The notes below the pieces were generated by a model that was not told the origin of the DNA, searched no databases, and was given only the letters and a program-made list of their open reading frames with translations. Source: Chaetoderma sp. LZ-2023a (Eukaryota > Mollusca > Caudofoveata > Chaetodermatida > Chaetodermatidae). Taken from it: 64,000 bases of DNA. Shown here in pieces: positions 33,348 through 43,877 of the stretch (within the stretch, counting starts at the first letter, position 1; every line of letters starts with the position of its first letter). The DNA lies in the NCBI GenBank assembly GCA_034401795.1, contig CM067365.1, positions 15,009,434 through 15,073,433 on the forward strand, read 5' to 3'. The translations under genes and the position numbers were made by a program.

Positions 33348-34095
33348 ACTTTGGGTGGTGTACAATCATCCTGTCAACTCTCCTCCAATTCTCTCCCTAA
33401 CTGTAAGAGGGGCTTCAGTGACAAGCTTTCAGGTATGGACAGGATGGATGAACATATATGTATATGCACAGGATGGATCGATGCACAAAATTTCAACATG
33501 AGGCACATGGGTGGTGTACAATCCTCCTGTAAATTCTCTCTCAAACTAGGAGAAATTGTAGTCACAAAATTTTTGGTTTGTTGCAGAGACAGAACAGATG
33601 TACACACAGGATGGCCCGATGAAAGTAATTCTAACTTTAGGCACATGTTTGGGTAGTGTACAATCATCCTGTTACGTTTCAAGCAATTCACTCTCAAACT
33701 GTTGGAGACGTCAGTGACAAGATTTTCGGCGACAGACATACATATACAAACAGATGGGATGGACTGATGAAGCCTTAACATTAGGCACATCTTTTAGTGG
33801 TGTACAATAATATGGTCAAGGGTCAAACAATTCTCTCTCAAACTGTAGGAGAACTTGTAGCAGCAAGATTTTCAGGGACAGACAGGTCAGACGGACGGGA
33901 TGGACTGATGAAAATTTTTAACATTATGAACAAGTTTTAGTGGACTAGCTTCAAACAAATCTCCCTCAAACCGTCAGAATTCCAGCGGCATGATTTCCAT
34001 GGGCAGACGCATGTATGTACAGACAGACGGGATGGACTGATGAAAAACGTTTTAACATAGGCACAAGTTTGGGTGGTGTACAATCATCAGTGCCA
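33348..34095. repeat. Tandem array, about 140-bp units
   Basis: Five units each contain GGGTGGTGTACAATCATCCT, AATTCTCTCTCAAACTGTAG, TCAGTGACAAGATTTTC, a GACAGACAG run, GGATGGACTGATGAA and AACATTAGGCACA. The 155-codon plus-strand and 138-codon minus-strand open frames here follow the repeat period and look non-genic. Confidence 0.8.
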
Positions 34096-34815
34096 CTATA
34101 AGCGGACCAAGTTTGGAGTTGATCAGTTGAAAACTGAGAAGAAAGGTCGCAAGTGGGTTTTTTTAGTAGTACTTATAATAATCTGCATTTCCACACAGAT
34201 TAATTAGAAGCAGAAATATTGTTTTACTAAAATTGGAATATCTCGATAACGAACTGGCAGATTTCATTTCTATAGGCCGCTACATATGCGCCATATTTTT
34301 TTCACAATCACAGACGGCTTTAGGAATTTGAATGATTTTCCTTTCGGCACCTGATGTAGTCTATACTCCAGTTGCCTTCAAATGTGCAAGATTTCAAATC
34401 AATGACTGCCATAATAACAAAGTTATGGCATTTACAAAAATATGTGCTCAGGGCAGGTTATCTCAGAGCGAGAGAAAAGGCTGAACGGCTCGAAGACAAC
34501 TGGCCATCTAAAGTTGGATGAAAGGACAAACTACGTATCTAGAGATAATGCGTAGAATAGACTGACTTATCGGCTGAGTGAGACCATTCGAAATTAAGTG
34601 ATGATATGCGCATATGAAATAAGCTGCAACAAAAAACCCATATGGCAACCAGTCGGAAGTGTCTTTAATTATGTTGAAATATGTCACTGATAATTTAGAA
34701 TAAATGCTGAATATCTATATAATTTCAAGAGTCTTCAAGACTGGCAATGTCTCAGTATTTAGATTTTCAGCCATTAAACATTCCAATTTTTAAAACAATT
34801 ACGGAAATAAGACTA
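34096..34815. other. Non-coding, nothing recognised
   Basis: No open frame or element end was recognised between the tandem array and the DIRS-3 fragment. Confidence 0.35.
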
Positions 34816-34819
34816 ACTC

Positions 34820-36168
34820 TTAGGCAAGATGATGACTAGATCCTAGGAAAGCGAACATGTAAATCGGACCTGAAGAACAAACCTGGAATCCAGGAAGTTC
34901 TCCATCACCGGAAATCCAAAACAGGAAGTTAATCCTGGAACACATGAAAGATCCATGAAAACCGGAAATGACCCTATCCCCAGATGTATGAAATCCGGAA
35001 GTGGAAAAATTTTTGAACCGGAAGTAGAATGAGAAATGGAGATGCGCAAACCGGGAAGTAGACAACCGGAAACTGAACAGGATTCTACAGGCCCGGATGT
35101 ACAGTAAAAAAATATAAGTAGAATAGGAACTGGAAATACGCAAACCGGAAGCGGAAGGACCGGAAACCGGAAGTAGCCCAGGGTCTTGCCGACCCGAATC
35201 TACCAAGCACTTACTGGAAGTGCTTGTCTTTTTCTTTTTTACTAAGAAAGGAACAGGTGATCTCTTGACGTTTCTGGATACCGGAATCACGGAAAATTTA
35301 ACTTTGGCATAGGCAGCTGAATCGGGGACTTCCGTCGCCGACACCACTGCTTGACGGTAATGCCCCTCCTCAAGGCTTAGGTGGGTTTTGCCCGGTGACT
35401 TACACGAAACCACCTTTATGGGCTTTTCCTTAGAGTCTTTGGGTTTCGAAGACCGAACCTCTAGTCTGGACATGAGGGAAGACAGTTTCCGCTAATTGCG
35501 GGCCTTCCGATTATCGTCCAACTCGGATGACTCTTCCTGTCCATGCGAATGGCTGTCGAAAACCTGATAGTCATGGTATTAAAACATGTAGATATAAGTA
35601 AATATAATGGATAAGTAATTGAGGGACTTCAAATGATGATGATGATGACATTAGGCATGATTGACTACCACGAAAATGGTTTACTACCACAAAAACCTGT
35701 AACACAGTCATAAAAGAGCAATAACACCACGAAATACTCAATAAACCTAACTTAGGGAGGATGGACTTCATGTTAGGCATAATCCTGAATAGAAGAACTT
35801 TCAAAAACGTAGGCTAAACAAAGCGCAAACTATAAAAACGTAAGCTGGAATATTGGCAGACTGTACTGCTTGCAGAATATTTGTAAAGTGAATATCTTTC
35901 CTATTTGGGCTCCATTGCGCATGCGCGGACATGCTTAGTGACAGATGTCACAAAGGAGTGAGTACAGACTGGTGCCAGTCTCGATCAGGGTATATGCTGG
36001 GGGTGTTCCCTACCAGTAGCCTGCTTGAGCGGATATTGAAATGGAATAAACATATGGGGGTATGTAAGCAAGCATAAAAATCTTATTCTGGTGGCTAAAT
36101 GCAGAGTAGTTGATTTAGCAAGTAGTGATTGAATGGTATAGATGTTTTTGTGGTGTAATAACAACTTA
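34820..36168 (-). mobile_element. DIRS retroelement fragment (DIRS-3), broken
   Basis: Only the 5' portion of a DIRS element is left. The terminal repeat at 35895-36168 matches the ends of DIRS-2 (AAGCATAAAAATCTTATTCT and AGTAGTGATTGAATGG). The start of a gag-like frame at 34820-35473 resembles the gag start of DIRS-2, sharing a KVVSCKSPGKTH versus KVSSCRSPCQTH segment. The rest of the element is missing, so it is a truncated fossil. Confidence 0.75.
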
Positions 36169-36199
36169 TATTCTTTATATATAAAACTGAAAAAATTAA

Positions 36200-36352
36200 A
36201 AATTGTTGAATATTTTTTAATTAATTTGACTGGAATCTGTTGCTTCCTAAGGCAGCAATTGCTTCCAATCAAATTATCTAAAAATATTAAATTTTCCTGT
36301 ATTGTAGCATTGAAAATGAAATATGCGGAATTGATCAGTGAAAGGGTTAAAT
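36200..36352 (+). repeat. Family B hairpin element
   Basis: A palindrome of TTGAATATTTTTTAATTAATT and its inverse around GACTGGAATCTGTTGCTTCC. It ends GATCAGTGAAAGGGTTAA with a TTAA terminus at 36349-36352. The left terminus is unclear. Confidence 0.65.
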
Positions 36353-36513
36353 CATGCACTGATTATTTTGTTCCAGCCAATTTGAGAGAAAGTATATGTT
36401 TCCTAAAGTAGCAATAATCTGCTGTCAAATTCGTGAAAAATATCCAACATGCTTCAATAAAATCTGAAATCGGGTTTCATGAAATTCAGACAAAAAGCCT
36501 TGACAGAGAAGTA

Positions 36514-37135
36514 GAATTTTTCAATACACCTTCCCCACATTGACGTCATTACGCCAGGATTCCCCTAAATAAACGCTCAGACCAAAACTGCTGGCTGGTA
36601 CTGCCGTCAACAAGCTGCTGACCCACGTTGAGTTCCTTTTGCACTAAAATACACCGCAATCTAAACCATTCCTATGACAAACTAAAATCATTATACTATT
36701 TAAATCATATATCATTGGAAAGCGCATTCAATTGCCGAAACATTAATGCATTATTTTTTTAGTATTTTTGTAATGTTTTCACTGACTTATTTGTGTATAT
36801 AAATTACACCATTCGACTTATATTCATTAAATCAAGTGGACATTAGGGGATATTTTTAAATTGCAATCAACTGTATTAAATTTTATAAAACTATAAAAAG
36901 TAATACAGAAATGTATAAAAAATTGGCGTAGCTTTCCAATGGTGTATGACTTCAAAAATATTATGAATATAGTTTTTCATATTCACTGCCTAAAGCGCAC
37001 TGTATCTGATCCCCATAGTAAAGTAATGCTGTTTGCGCATTGGCTATCGCGGTTACCAGCCGGAAGTGGTATGTGTGATGGATTCCGGAAAGGTATTTCC
37101 CCCAAAATACGCTAATGTGGGAAAGGTCTATTATC
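36514..37135. repeat. Loose inverted-repeat element, about 620 bp
   Basis: AATACACCTTCCCCACATT at the left mirrors AATGTGGGAAAGGTCTATT at the right. Further in, TATCATTGGAAAGCGC mirrors GCTTTCCAATGGTGTA. The centre is AT-rich and non-coding. This may be a decayed foldback transposon; a target duplication was not found. Confidence 0.4.
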
Positions 37136-37264
37136 TAACATCCTGGTGTTTTGATTATGGTGTACTGACAAGAGCCACTGACCAGCAGACTGTTTGAATA
37201 GATGTCTGGGGCATTAAGCAGATGTGCGAGACATTACATAACATGCGACAGAGATAACCCCCTA

Positions 37265-37560
37265 CAGACCCCCCCCCCCACCCTTGTGGGTTGGTCTGTT
37301 GTTTTATTAACCACTATAAAAACACACTTACCGTTCAATCACTACTTGCTAAATCAATTATCTGCATTTAGCTATCAGAATAAGATTTTTATGCTTGCAT
37401 ACACACCTCCCCATACCTATTCCTATTAATATGGATCCTTAACCAGGCTACTGGTTAAGTCCATCTCCAGCATACTGACTGATATAGACTGGCACCAGTC
37501 TATACTCACTCCATAGCGACGCCTGTCACTAAGCGTGCTTGTGCACTGGAGCCCAAATAG
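37265..37560 (+). repeat. DIRS-2 inverted terminal repeat, left
   Basis: CTTACCGTTCAATCACTACT, GCATAAAAATCTTATTCTGA (inverse) and CCAGCATACTGACTG recur inverted at 51478-51655, and the longer form recurs in DIRS-3. Confidence 0.8.
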
Positions 37561-37639
37561 GAAACAGATTCAGTTTTCTAAATTTAAGTGCCAAATATTA
37601 AAGGCCAATTCTCAAATCTTACCATGCGGGGTGGCTGAG

Positions 37640-37790
37640 ACCGGGTCGTAGTGATTGAACGGTAAGTATGTTTTTATAGTGGTTAATAAAACAACAGACC
37701 AACCCGCAAGGGGGGTCTGTGGGTGGGTTGTTATTACACCACAAAAACATCCATTACCGTTCAATCACTACTTACTAAACCCGTAGATTT
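37640..37790. repeat. DIRS-2 internal complementary region
   Basis: The first half is complementary to the left end (AACGGTAAGTATGTTTTTAT) and the second half to the right end (CACCACAAAAACATCCATTA). The two halves meet in a G/C-rich hinge. Confidence 0.8.
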
Positions 37791-38070
37791 GGTCAGTGCC
37801 CCATTTAAACATTAGGTGGGAGGAGATTTTAGAATCAACAAACAAGGATAAAAATCAAATCAATCTTATCCAAATGCTAATAACAAAACATAAAAGTGCA
37901 TCTAACTCAATCACACTGTGATTAACAAATAAGGAAAACTTGAACTTAAAGAAATAAATAACAACCAAAAGAAGACTCTCACCATTTCTCACAGACGTGC
38001 AGTCTTAACGAAAATGGTGGGAAGTGCTTGGTAAATGGTCTTCGGCTTTTTTGGTTAAAATAGTAATGTT

Positions 38071-38912
38071 CAGGGTTCATATAAAATTGTCACGCTTCTA
38101 AATGATCGCCATAGCAACAGGAATTCATAATTTTCACTCGATGACGAGCCAACACAAGAGGCCTCATGATACAAGGGCAAAGTTGGGATCATCTAACGTT
38201 GGGCGACATAAAATTGCTACGCTTCTAAATGATTCTGGCACTATCAATGTGAAAATGTAAAATATTCTTACCGTGAACCAAGAAATCTGTAACTTTCGGC
38301 GCTGTCTTTAGGCGTCAGTGTCTCATGTTTTTTCCCCGGCATGTGGCTAACAAGAGCCGCTTCGTCCATATTCCCGATGTCAAACGACTTACTACAAACA
38401 CTACATTTGGCACGCGAGTTTGATGCGTTGTCCGGTAAAATCCAATCCTTATATTTATCATTACTTTCCCAAACACTAGCATATTTGCACTTTCCCATCA
38501 TTACTGTATCACAAAAAACGGCAATCTCGCAATTATTTCATTGTTTCGGCTTCTAACACTCGGTACTATTTGACAGACGACTGCCGATTCACTCATTTTT
38601 ATTGCGTTGTACTTGAACATGTTCAGAACCTGTATTGCTCAACAACCGCGAGATGTTCCCGGTAATAGGCGGTTTTCTATTGCAAGACGAGACCGGGACC
38701 CAATCGAATTAGATTCTGGCAAGATTGGTGGAAACGCGAGCTTTCGTTCATAAACAAAAAGATTGCGGTCGGAAAAATTAGGATTGCCAATATTTTAATT
38801 TTCCATACCAGTTGGCACAAAATTGGAATTTTCATATTTTTTCCAGCCCTGGAAAAGGTTTTCCTAATTTTCCATACTTTTTCCAGATTTCCATACATGC
38901 GTACGAACCCTA
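38071..38912 (-). mobile_element. hAT-like DNA transposon, internally deleted, inside DIRS-2
   Basis: The left CAGGGTTCATA and right TACGAACCCTA ends are inverted repeats of the hAT type. AATGTT flanks both sides (38065-38070 and 38913-38918), possibly the remains of an 8-bp duplication. It carries a BED-finger exon (next entry) but no transposase core, so it is non-autonomous. The direct repeat ACGCTTCTAAATGAT occurs twice in the left part (about 38092 and 38219). Confidence 0.6.
38275..38501 (-). CDS. BED-type zinc finger exon of a hAT-like element
   Basis: A minus-strand ATG opens a frame of about 75 codons: MGKCKYASVWESNDKYKDW, then CSVCSKSF and HMPGKKH, giving the C-x2-C ... H-x5-H arrangement of BED/hAT-type zinc fingers. 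The frame ends at a strong splice donor (CACG followed by GTAAGAAT), so this is a first exon. No second exon is found before the element's left end 200 bp away, in line with internal deletion. The finger would bind DNA, typically transposon ends. It could instead be an exapted host exon. Confidence 0.6.
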
Positions 38913-39929
38913 AATGTTATGAAAGAAGGAGGCTGCTGCACTCTGGTCTTTGAGATAAAAAGTTGTAAAAGTGGATTCAGATTTCCATCCTGCCACCTGC
39001 ATTACTTCATCTAAAGATGAACCGGCAAAAAGAGCAAAAGAAGTAGCCATACCTCTAACATCATAGGCTTTAATATGGGAGAGGTTAATTTGATCCGGTC
39101 CTTCTGGCAATCGTAGATTTTGAGAACGGCTTAGATAACTCTTCCGCGTAGGAAACCCATAATGGGATGGATCGACTCTCTTAAAATCGGTTCGCTGTTT
39201 GTACATTCTTAATGCCCTAACAGGACACCAAAATTTATCGGACGGCGAAAAAGATTTTAAAATGATCGGACTAGCAGGAAAATGGTTAGACTGAGTTTTA
39301 GATAAAAAGTCCCTTCTGGGATATAAAACTAAACCGTCTCCTGAAACTATAAATCTATCCCTTTCGGCAGAAAGAGCATGAATCTCTGAACGTCTTCTAG
39401 CAGAGGCAGCAGCAACAAGAAAAACAGCTTTGAGAGTTAAAAGCTTAATACTGATAGAGGAAATAGGTTCAAAATGGCGACCGGCCAAAACTTGAAGAAC
39501 CAACGCCAAATTCCAGGAAGGTAAAGGCTTAGCAATCGGAGGACGAATATTACCTAGACCTCTAATAAAACTATTAAGAGTCTTAGTATCCTTGACATCG
39601 GCATTCAGAAGACAAGGAAGGGAAGACGCCAGAGAAAATCTATACTCCCTGACCGTATTAGCTGACAAATGTAAAGAATCAAACAGATAAGACAAAAAGT
39701 CCAATACTTGGGGCATAGAAACAGAATCGGGCACGAGACCTTGGTCTGAACACCATTCTCCACAAATTTTAAGTTGACCCTTGTAAACTCGACAGGTCGA
39801 CTCTCTTCTGGCAGAATCAATAATTTCCTGAGATCTTGAAGAAACCTTATTCTCGAGGACCTCGGACTCGAGATTCTCCAAACGCACAGATTGAAAATTT
39901 CTGGGTTTGGATGAACGCAAAGACCTCAT
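38910..39929 (-). CDS. DIRS-2 tyrosine recombinase
   Basis: A 339-codon frame with an N-terminal SAM-like helical domain (CRVYKGQLKICGEWCSDQG), catalytic-domain segments SARRRSEIHALSAERDRFIV (first arginine), HIKAYDVRGMATSFALF (H-x-x-R) and ESTFTTFYLKD with the likely nucleophile tyrosine. The order matches DIRS recombinases, which integrate the circular cDNA. It belongs to the interrupted DIRS-2 element. Confidence 0.85.
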   Translation of the reverse strand: MRSLRSSKPRNFQSVRLENLESEVLENKVSSRSQEIIDSARRESTCRVYKGQLKICGEWCSDQGLVPDSVSMPQVLDFLSYLFDSLHLSANTVREYRFSLASSLPCLLNADVKDTKTLNSFIRGLGNIRPPIAKPLPSWNLALVLQVLAGRHFEPISSISIKLLTLKAVFLVAAASARRRSEIHALSAERDRFIVSGDGLVLYPRRDFLSKTQSNHFPASPIILKSFSPSDKFWCPVRALRMYKQRTDFKRVDPSHYGFPTRKSYLSRSQNLRLPEGPDQINLSHIKAYDVRGMATSFALFAGSSLDEVMQVAGWKSESTFTTFYLKDQSAAASFFHNI

Positions 39930-39949
39930 ACTTGAGATTAAACGAAATC

Positions 39950-40145
39950 TAGGATTTCTTTTTTCACGAGAGAGTTGATACTTACCTCCCTAATACTTTT
40001 GATATTGCTAAATATCGGCTTTCACTCAATAAAACACTCAGATTAAAAACAGTTAGGTGCCCCTACTGGGCAGGGAGTCAGAGGTAGTCCGGCGGATGCT
40101 CGCCCCACCACCGCGCATGCGCCGACTACTACTTCCTCTGGCTCA
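39950..40145 (+). repeat. DIRS-4 inverted terminal repeat, left
   Basis: CTTACCTCCCTAATACTTTT through CGCGCATGCGCCGACTACTA is repeated inverted at 46795-46966. The outermost 30-40 bp differ between ends, and each matches one half of the internal region. Confidence 0.88.
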
Positions 40146-40214
40146 TTTATTGGCTAACACATGCAACTACCAAGAGCCTGAAGACCGAGCCTCTGTGGGG
40201 CGGAGAGGCCGGGT

Positions 40215-40313
40215 CAGTATCTAGGGAGGTAAGTATCAACTCTCTCGTGAAAAAAGAAATCCTAGATTTCGTTTATTTCACATCAAGAGTATACTTACCT
40301 CCCTAATACTTTT
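40215..40313. repeat. DIRS-4 internal complementary region
   Basis: CTAGGGAGGTAAGTATCAAC and ATACTTACCTCCCTAATACT flank a centre whose left half is complementary to the left outer end (CTCTCGTGAAAAAAG) and right half to the right outer end (TTTCACATCAAGAG). Confidence 0.88.
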
Positions 40314-40848
40314 GATATTGCCAGAATTCGAAAGTGAATCTGGCGGGAGGGAGGCGAGGTCAAAAGACCAGCTCTTCCCTATACGCTTTCAAGCGTTTTA
40401 AGGCACTTATGACGTCTGAAACTGTGTGAAAACACAGTCAGGATTTGATAAACCATCGGATAACACAACCGATGCCTGAGAGATGACCGATTTGTCATAT
40501 GCGCTCCCCCCCCTCCCTTGGGAGGAAGATTAAATGACCTCAATGTCCTACACGCTCTCTTCGTACTAGTGCTAAGTACTATAGGACAGAGACGAAAAGG
40601 CTCCATTTTCGTATACTCTCTATAAAGAACCACAACCCACATAAACCATCACCATATTAATAACACTGGGTAACGTGACAATACAAACAATGAACAACAC
40701 ATGAACAAGACTGACCTTGTTGTCCTAGGAAGCTGTCATCATGACTCCAGCAGAGAAGGATGATACAGTCCCGACAAGTGGTTGTCACCGTCGCTGAATG
40801 GCGAAGTATATAAGCAATGCGGAGGCACTCTTCACAAACATAAAGCGG

Positions 40849-41870
40849 TTATTGTTTCAAAATCGACAAGGCGAGAGGGTTAGAGGTGTCACGGAGGTAA
40901 TGGTCTGTAAAACTAGACTCACAGTGCCACTGAGCCACTGACATAATATCATCCACAGGGACCCCATTAAAAAGGGCAGTGGATGTCACGACACCGCGGA
41001 CACTGTGAGCCTTGGCCACGTCAACCTGTCGCCCGGTGGCGGATTTGTGACAAAATTGAATACATTCCACAATCCACCTAGAAATGGTGTCCTTAGACGC
41101 CCTACCATGGGGTTCAATATATGACAACCATAACGCTGACTGGTCGGTACGCCACTCCGAAGTACGCTGTTTGTACCGGAGCAGCGCCCGTACGGGGCAC
41201 CATACTTTAGAATTAGGATCATATCTAGTTAAAGATGGCAAAAAAATAGGTTGACCTGGATATTTCAATGACTGATTTTTAGACAAGAAATTAATCCTAG
41301 GTAGAAGCTTAAGGCCTTCCCCTGTAACCACAAAACGGTCAACCTCGGCTGATAAGGCGTGAATTTCACTCCTACGCCTAGCCGAGGCCGCAGCAATTAA
41401 AAATACAGTTTTAAGAGTTAACATTTTCATAGAAATGGAACTAAGTGGTTCAAAAGGCTTATCACCTAGTACCTGGAGCACCAGTGATAAACTCCAAGAC
41501 GGAATCAGTGGAGGATTCCTTGGTCTTAGATTGCCCATGCCTTTAATTAATACATTTAATGTACTTACTTCATCACTCCCCCTATTAGCCAAGCAAGGAA
41601 TAACAGTCATTAAAGCTGACTTATAACCAGCAATAGAGTTAGGCTTGAGGCTATAGGCATCATATAGGTGACAGAGGAAATCAGCCACTACCTGAATAGA
41701 TGATTCCATTGGATCAATACATCTTTTTGAGCACCATTCTGCAAATCTGTTGATTTTATAATTATATGCTCTGGAGGTTGACCCCCTCCTGGCTTTGGCC
41801 ATAAACATGGCCGCTTGCTCAGAAAAGCCCTCCTTAATTCTAGATTCCTTGACAACATCCACGCAGTCAA
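40849..41870 (-). CDS. DIRS-4 tyrosine recombinase
   Basis: This is the last 340 or so codons of a very long minus-strand frame, open to 43746, that overlaps the RT frame in another register. Motifs: SRAYNYKINRFAEWCSKR, ASARRRSEIHALSAEVDRF (catalytic R), AKAHSVRGVVTSTALF (H-x-x-R) and CESSFTDHYLRD (tyrosine). How the recombinase is expressed from the overlapping frame is not visible; splicing or re-initiation has been suggested for other DIRS elements. Confidence 0.85.
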
Positions 41871-43877
41871 TCGGAACATTGACGGATTGTCGTGAAGGGC
41901 CTTGCCCTGGAAGATAAGGTTGTCCATCAGAGGCAGCGGAACCGGATTGCAGACCAGAAGGTCCAGCAGATCCGTATACCACGATCGGCTTGGCCAATCC
42001 GGGGCGATCAGAAGCACTTGGCACTCCTGCTGCCTGATTCTCTGAAGCACCTTTGGAATCAGGATTGCTGGGGGGAATGCGTATGCATACATTCCCTCCC
42101 AGCTGATAGCTAACGCATCTGTTGCGAAAGCGCTTGGGTCTGGAATCGGAGAGACGTACGTCGTCATCTTCGCATTCTTCTTCATCGCGAACAAATCTAT
42201 GTTGGGTTTCCCCCAATGGTCGAACAGACGATCCGCCACACATTGATTTAGTTGCCATTCCGTGGGTAAAACACTCATCCTTCGGCTCAATGAGTCTGCT
42301 AGCAGATTTAACCTCCCCGGAATATGAACTGCTTTCAAGGTGATCCCATGATCCAGGCACCAACAAAGCAGTCCCCATGTCATCATACAGAGACTGGGCG
42401 ACTTCGTTCCGCCCTGGCGGTTTATGTAAGTCACTACTGTTGAGTTGTCTGAACGAATTAGAACAATCTTGCCCTGAACTTTCTGTAAGAAATGTTCCAG
42501 GCCCAGGACTACTGCTCTTAGCTCTAGTAGATTGATATGTTCCTTGGACTGATCCAGATCCCAAAGCCCTGATACTGTGGACTCTTCCAGACAAGCTCCC
42601 CACCCCTCCATCGATGCATCTGTATACACAGTCACCTGAGGGTGGGGAGGGGTTAGCAAAACCCCCAGCAAGAGATTCTCTGTATTCAACCACCATTGCA
42701 GGTGGTGAATCAGAGGCGCCAACACCGGCACGTTCGAGTCCAGCGAACCTGAACTCTGGGTCCACTGTGTCATGAGAAACAACTGGATCGGACGCCTGCG
42801 CAAGGCGGCCTGTGGAATGACTGGTTCCAAAGAAACCATCAAGCCCAGCATTCTCAAGTAAACCCGTGCCAGGACATGACGACTGTCGCACACCGACTGA
42901 ATTACCGAGATGAGTACCTGAACCCTCTCCTGAGTGGGGTACACATACCCCGTCTCCAGATCGAAGAACATGCCCAGGTAAACAAACTTCTGGGATGGAG
43001 TTAGCTCTGATTTCGGGAAATTGATTATCCAGCCCAAGTCCGAGAGAGTTTTCAAAACAATCACCAGATTGGCGGACAACGCTTCCCGGGTGTGTGCTTT
43101 CAATAGCCAGTCGTCTATGTACGTGTGGACTGCTATGCTTCTCCTGCGGAGGTATGCAGTGATCGCGAGAACCACACGGGTGAAGACCCGAGGAGCCGTG
43201 GAAATTCCGAAGGGTAACACCCTGAATTCCCACCGCCGGCCCTGAAATGCAAATCTCAGGAATCGACGGAAACTCCTCTCTATGGGAATGTGGAAATAAG
43301 CATCCTTCAAATCTATCGATGCTGTCCACATCCCTCGCTCTAACCCCGCCAACACCGAGCGCACAGTCTCCATCTTGAAACTGGGTGTCTCGATGAACTT
43401 GTTCAACGGCTTGAGGTTGAGAATCGGCCTCCACCCTCCGGTGTTTTTTGTTACTAAGAACAGGGTTGAATAGAAGCCCGGGCACCTCTGTGCCGGCTGA
43501 ATGGCTTCTTTTAGTATGAGGGAATTTATTTCCTCCTCTATACACAACCTCTGATCCGGATCCCGTGGAATGGGAGTCCAGATCGGCGCGAGAGACAGTC
43601 GCGATGGCGGGCCTGTCACCCAGTCGGGACGATACCCGACCGAAAGCCATCGCAAGACTAAACGGTCCTGAGTCAACCGCTTCCACTCTGGCAAGCGGGC
43701 GGCCAAACGGCCGCCCACCGGTCCACCTAGGGATAGAGGTGGACATAAGGAGGGCCAGAGTGGCACTGTTCTCTCGGCCTGTAACACCGGAGTGGTTCCC
43801 ACCGCGGTAACCAGGCCATCAGGCCCGATTACCGCGACCAGATCCCCGCGCGCCCCGCCCAGCGCCGCGCGCACCAC
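41688..43877 (-). CDS. DIRS-4 reverse transcriptase / RNase H
   Basis: A 729-codon frame. RT motifs: SIDLKDAYFHIPIE (motif A), VLPFGISTAPRVFTR (motif B), HTYIDDWLLKA (motif C with catalytic DD) and LGMFFDLETGYVYP. RNase H: TVYTDASMEGWG, INLLELRAVVLGLE, IRSDNSTVVTYINRQGG and HIPGRLNLLADSLSR. A C-terminal extension (WGKPNIDLFA, CQVLLIAPDWPSRSWYTDLL) is shared by the other DIRS copies here and is typical of the group. It overlaps the end of gag by 59 bases. Confidence 0.9.
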   Translation of the reverse strand: MVRAALGGARGDLVAVIGPDGLVTAVGTTPVLQAERTVPLWPSLCPPLSLGGPVGGRLAARLPEWKRLTQDRLVLRWLSVGYRPDWVTGPPSRLSLAPIWTPIPRDPDQRLCIEEEINSLILKEAIQPAQRCPGFYSTLFLVTKNTGGWRPILNLKPLNKFIETPSFKMETVRSVLAGLERGMWTASIDLKDAYFHIPIERSFRRFLRFAFQGRRWEFRVLPFGISTAPRVFTRVVLAITAYLRRRSIAVHTYIDDWLLKAHTREALSANLVIVLKTLSDLGWIINFPKSELTPSQKFVYLGMFFDLETGYVYPTQERVQVLISVIQSVCDSRHVLARVYLRMLGLMVSLEPVIPQAALRRRPIQLFLMTQWTQSSGSLDSNVPVLAPLIHHLQWWLNTENLLLGVLLTPPHPQVTVYTDASMEGWGACLEESTVSGLWDLDQSKEHINLLELRAVVLGLEHFLQKVQGKIVLIRSDNSTVVTYINRQGGTKSPSLCMMTWGLLCWCLDHGITLKAVHIPGRLNLLADSLSRRMSVLPTEWQLNQCVADRLFDHWGKPNIDLFAMKKNAKMTTYVSPIPDPSAFATDALAISWEGMYAYAFPPAILIPKVLQRIRQQECQVLLIAPDWPSRSWYTDLLDLLVCNPVPLPLMDNLIFQGKALHDNPSMFRLTAWMLSRNLELRRAFLSKRPCLWPKPGGGQPPEHIIIKSTDLQNGAQKDVLIQWNHLFR

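Larger units (their letters stand above)
37265..39949 (-). mobile_element. DIRS retroelement (DIRS-2), 3' part
   Basis: The left portion of an element whose other portion lies at 46967-51655. The two are separated by insertion of DIRS-4. It holds the left terminal repeat (37265-37560), the internal complementary region (37640-37790) and the tyrosine recombinase (38910-39929). About 840 bp of hAT-like DNA is inserted between the internal region and the recombinase. The element is broken, with a few further breaks in its RT part. Confidence 0.85.

Noticed and set aside
33189-33790. Open frames of 155 (plus) and 138 (minus) codons
   Set aside because: They follow the 140-bp tandem repeat and repeat themselves with its period.
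28765-34095. CRISPR-like regularly spaced repeats
   Set aside because: Units are long and degenerate, without short identical repeats and unique spacers, and the DNA is eukaryotic.
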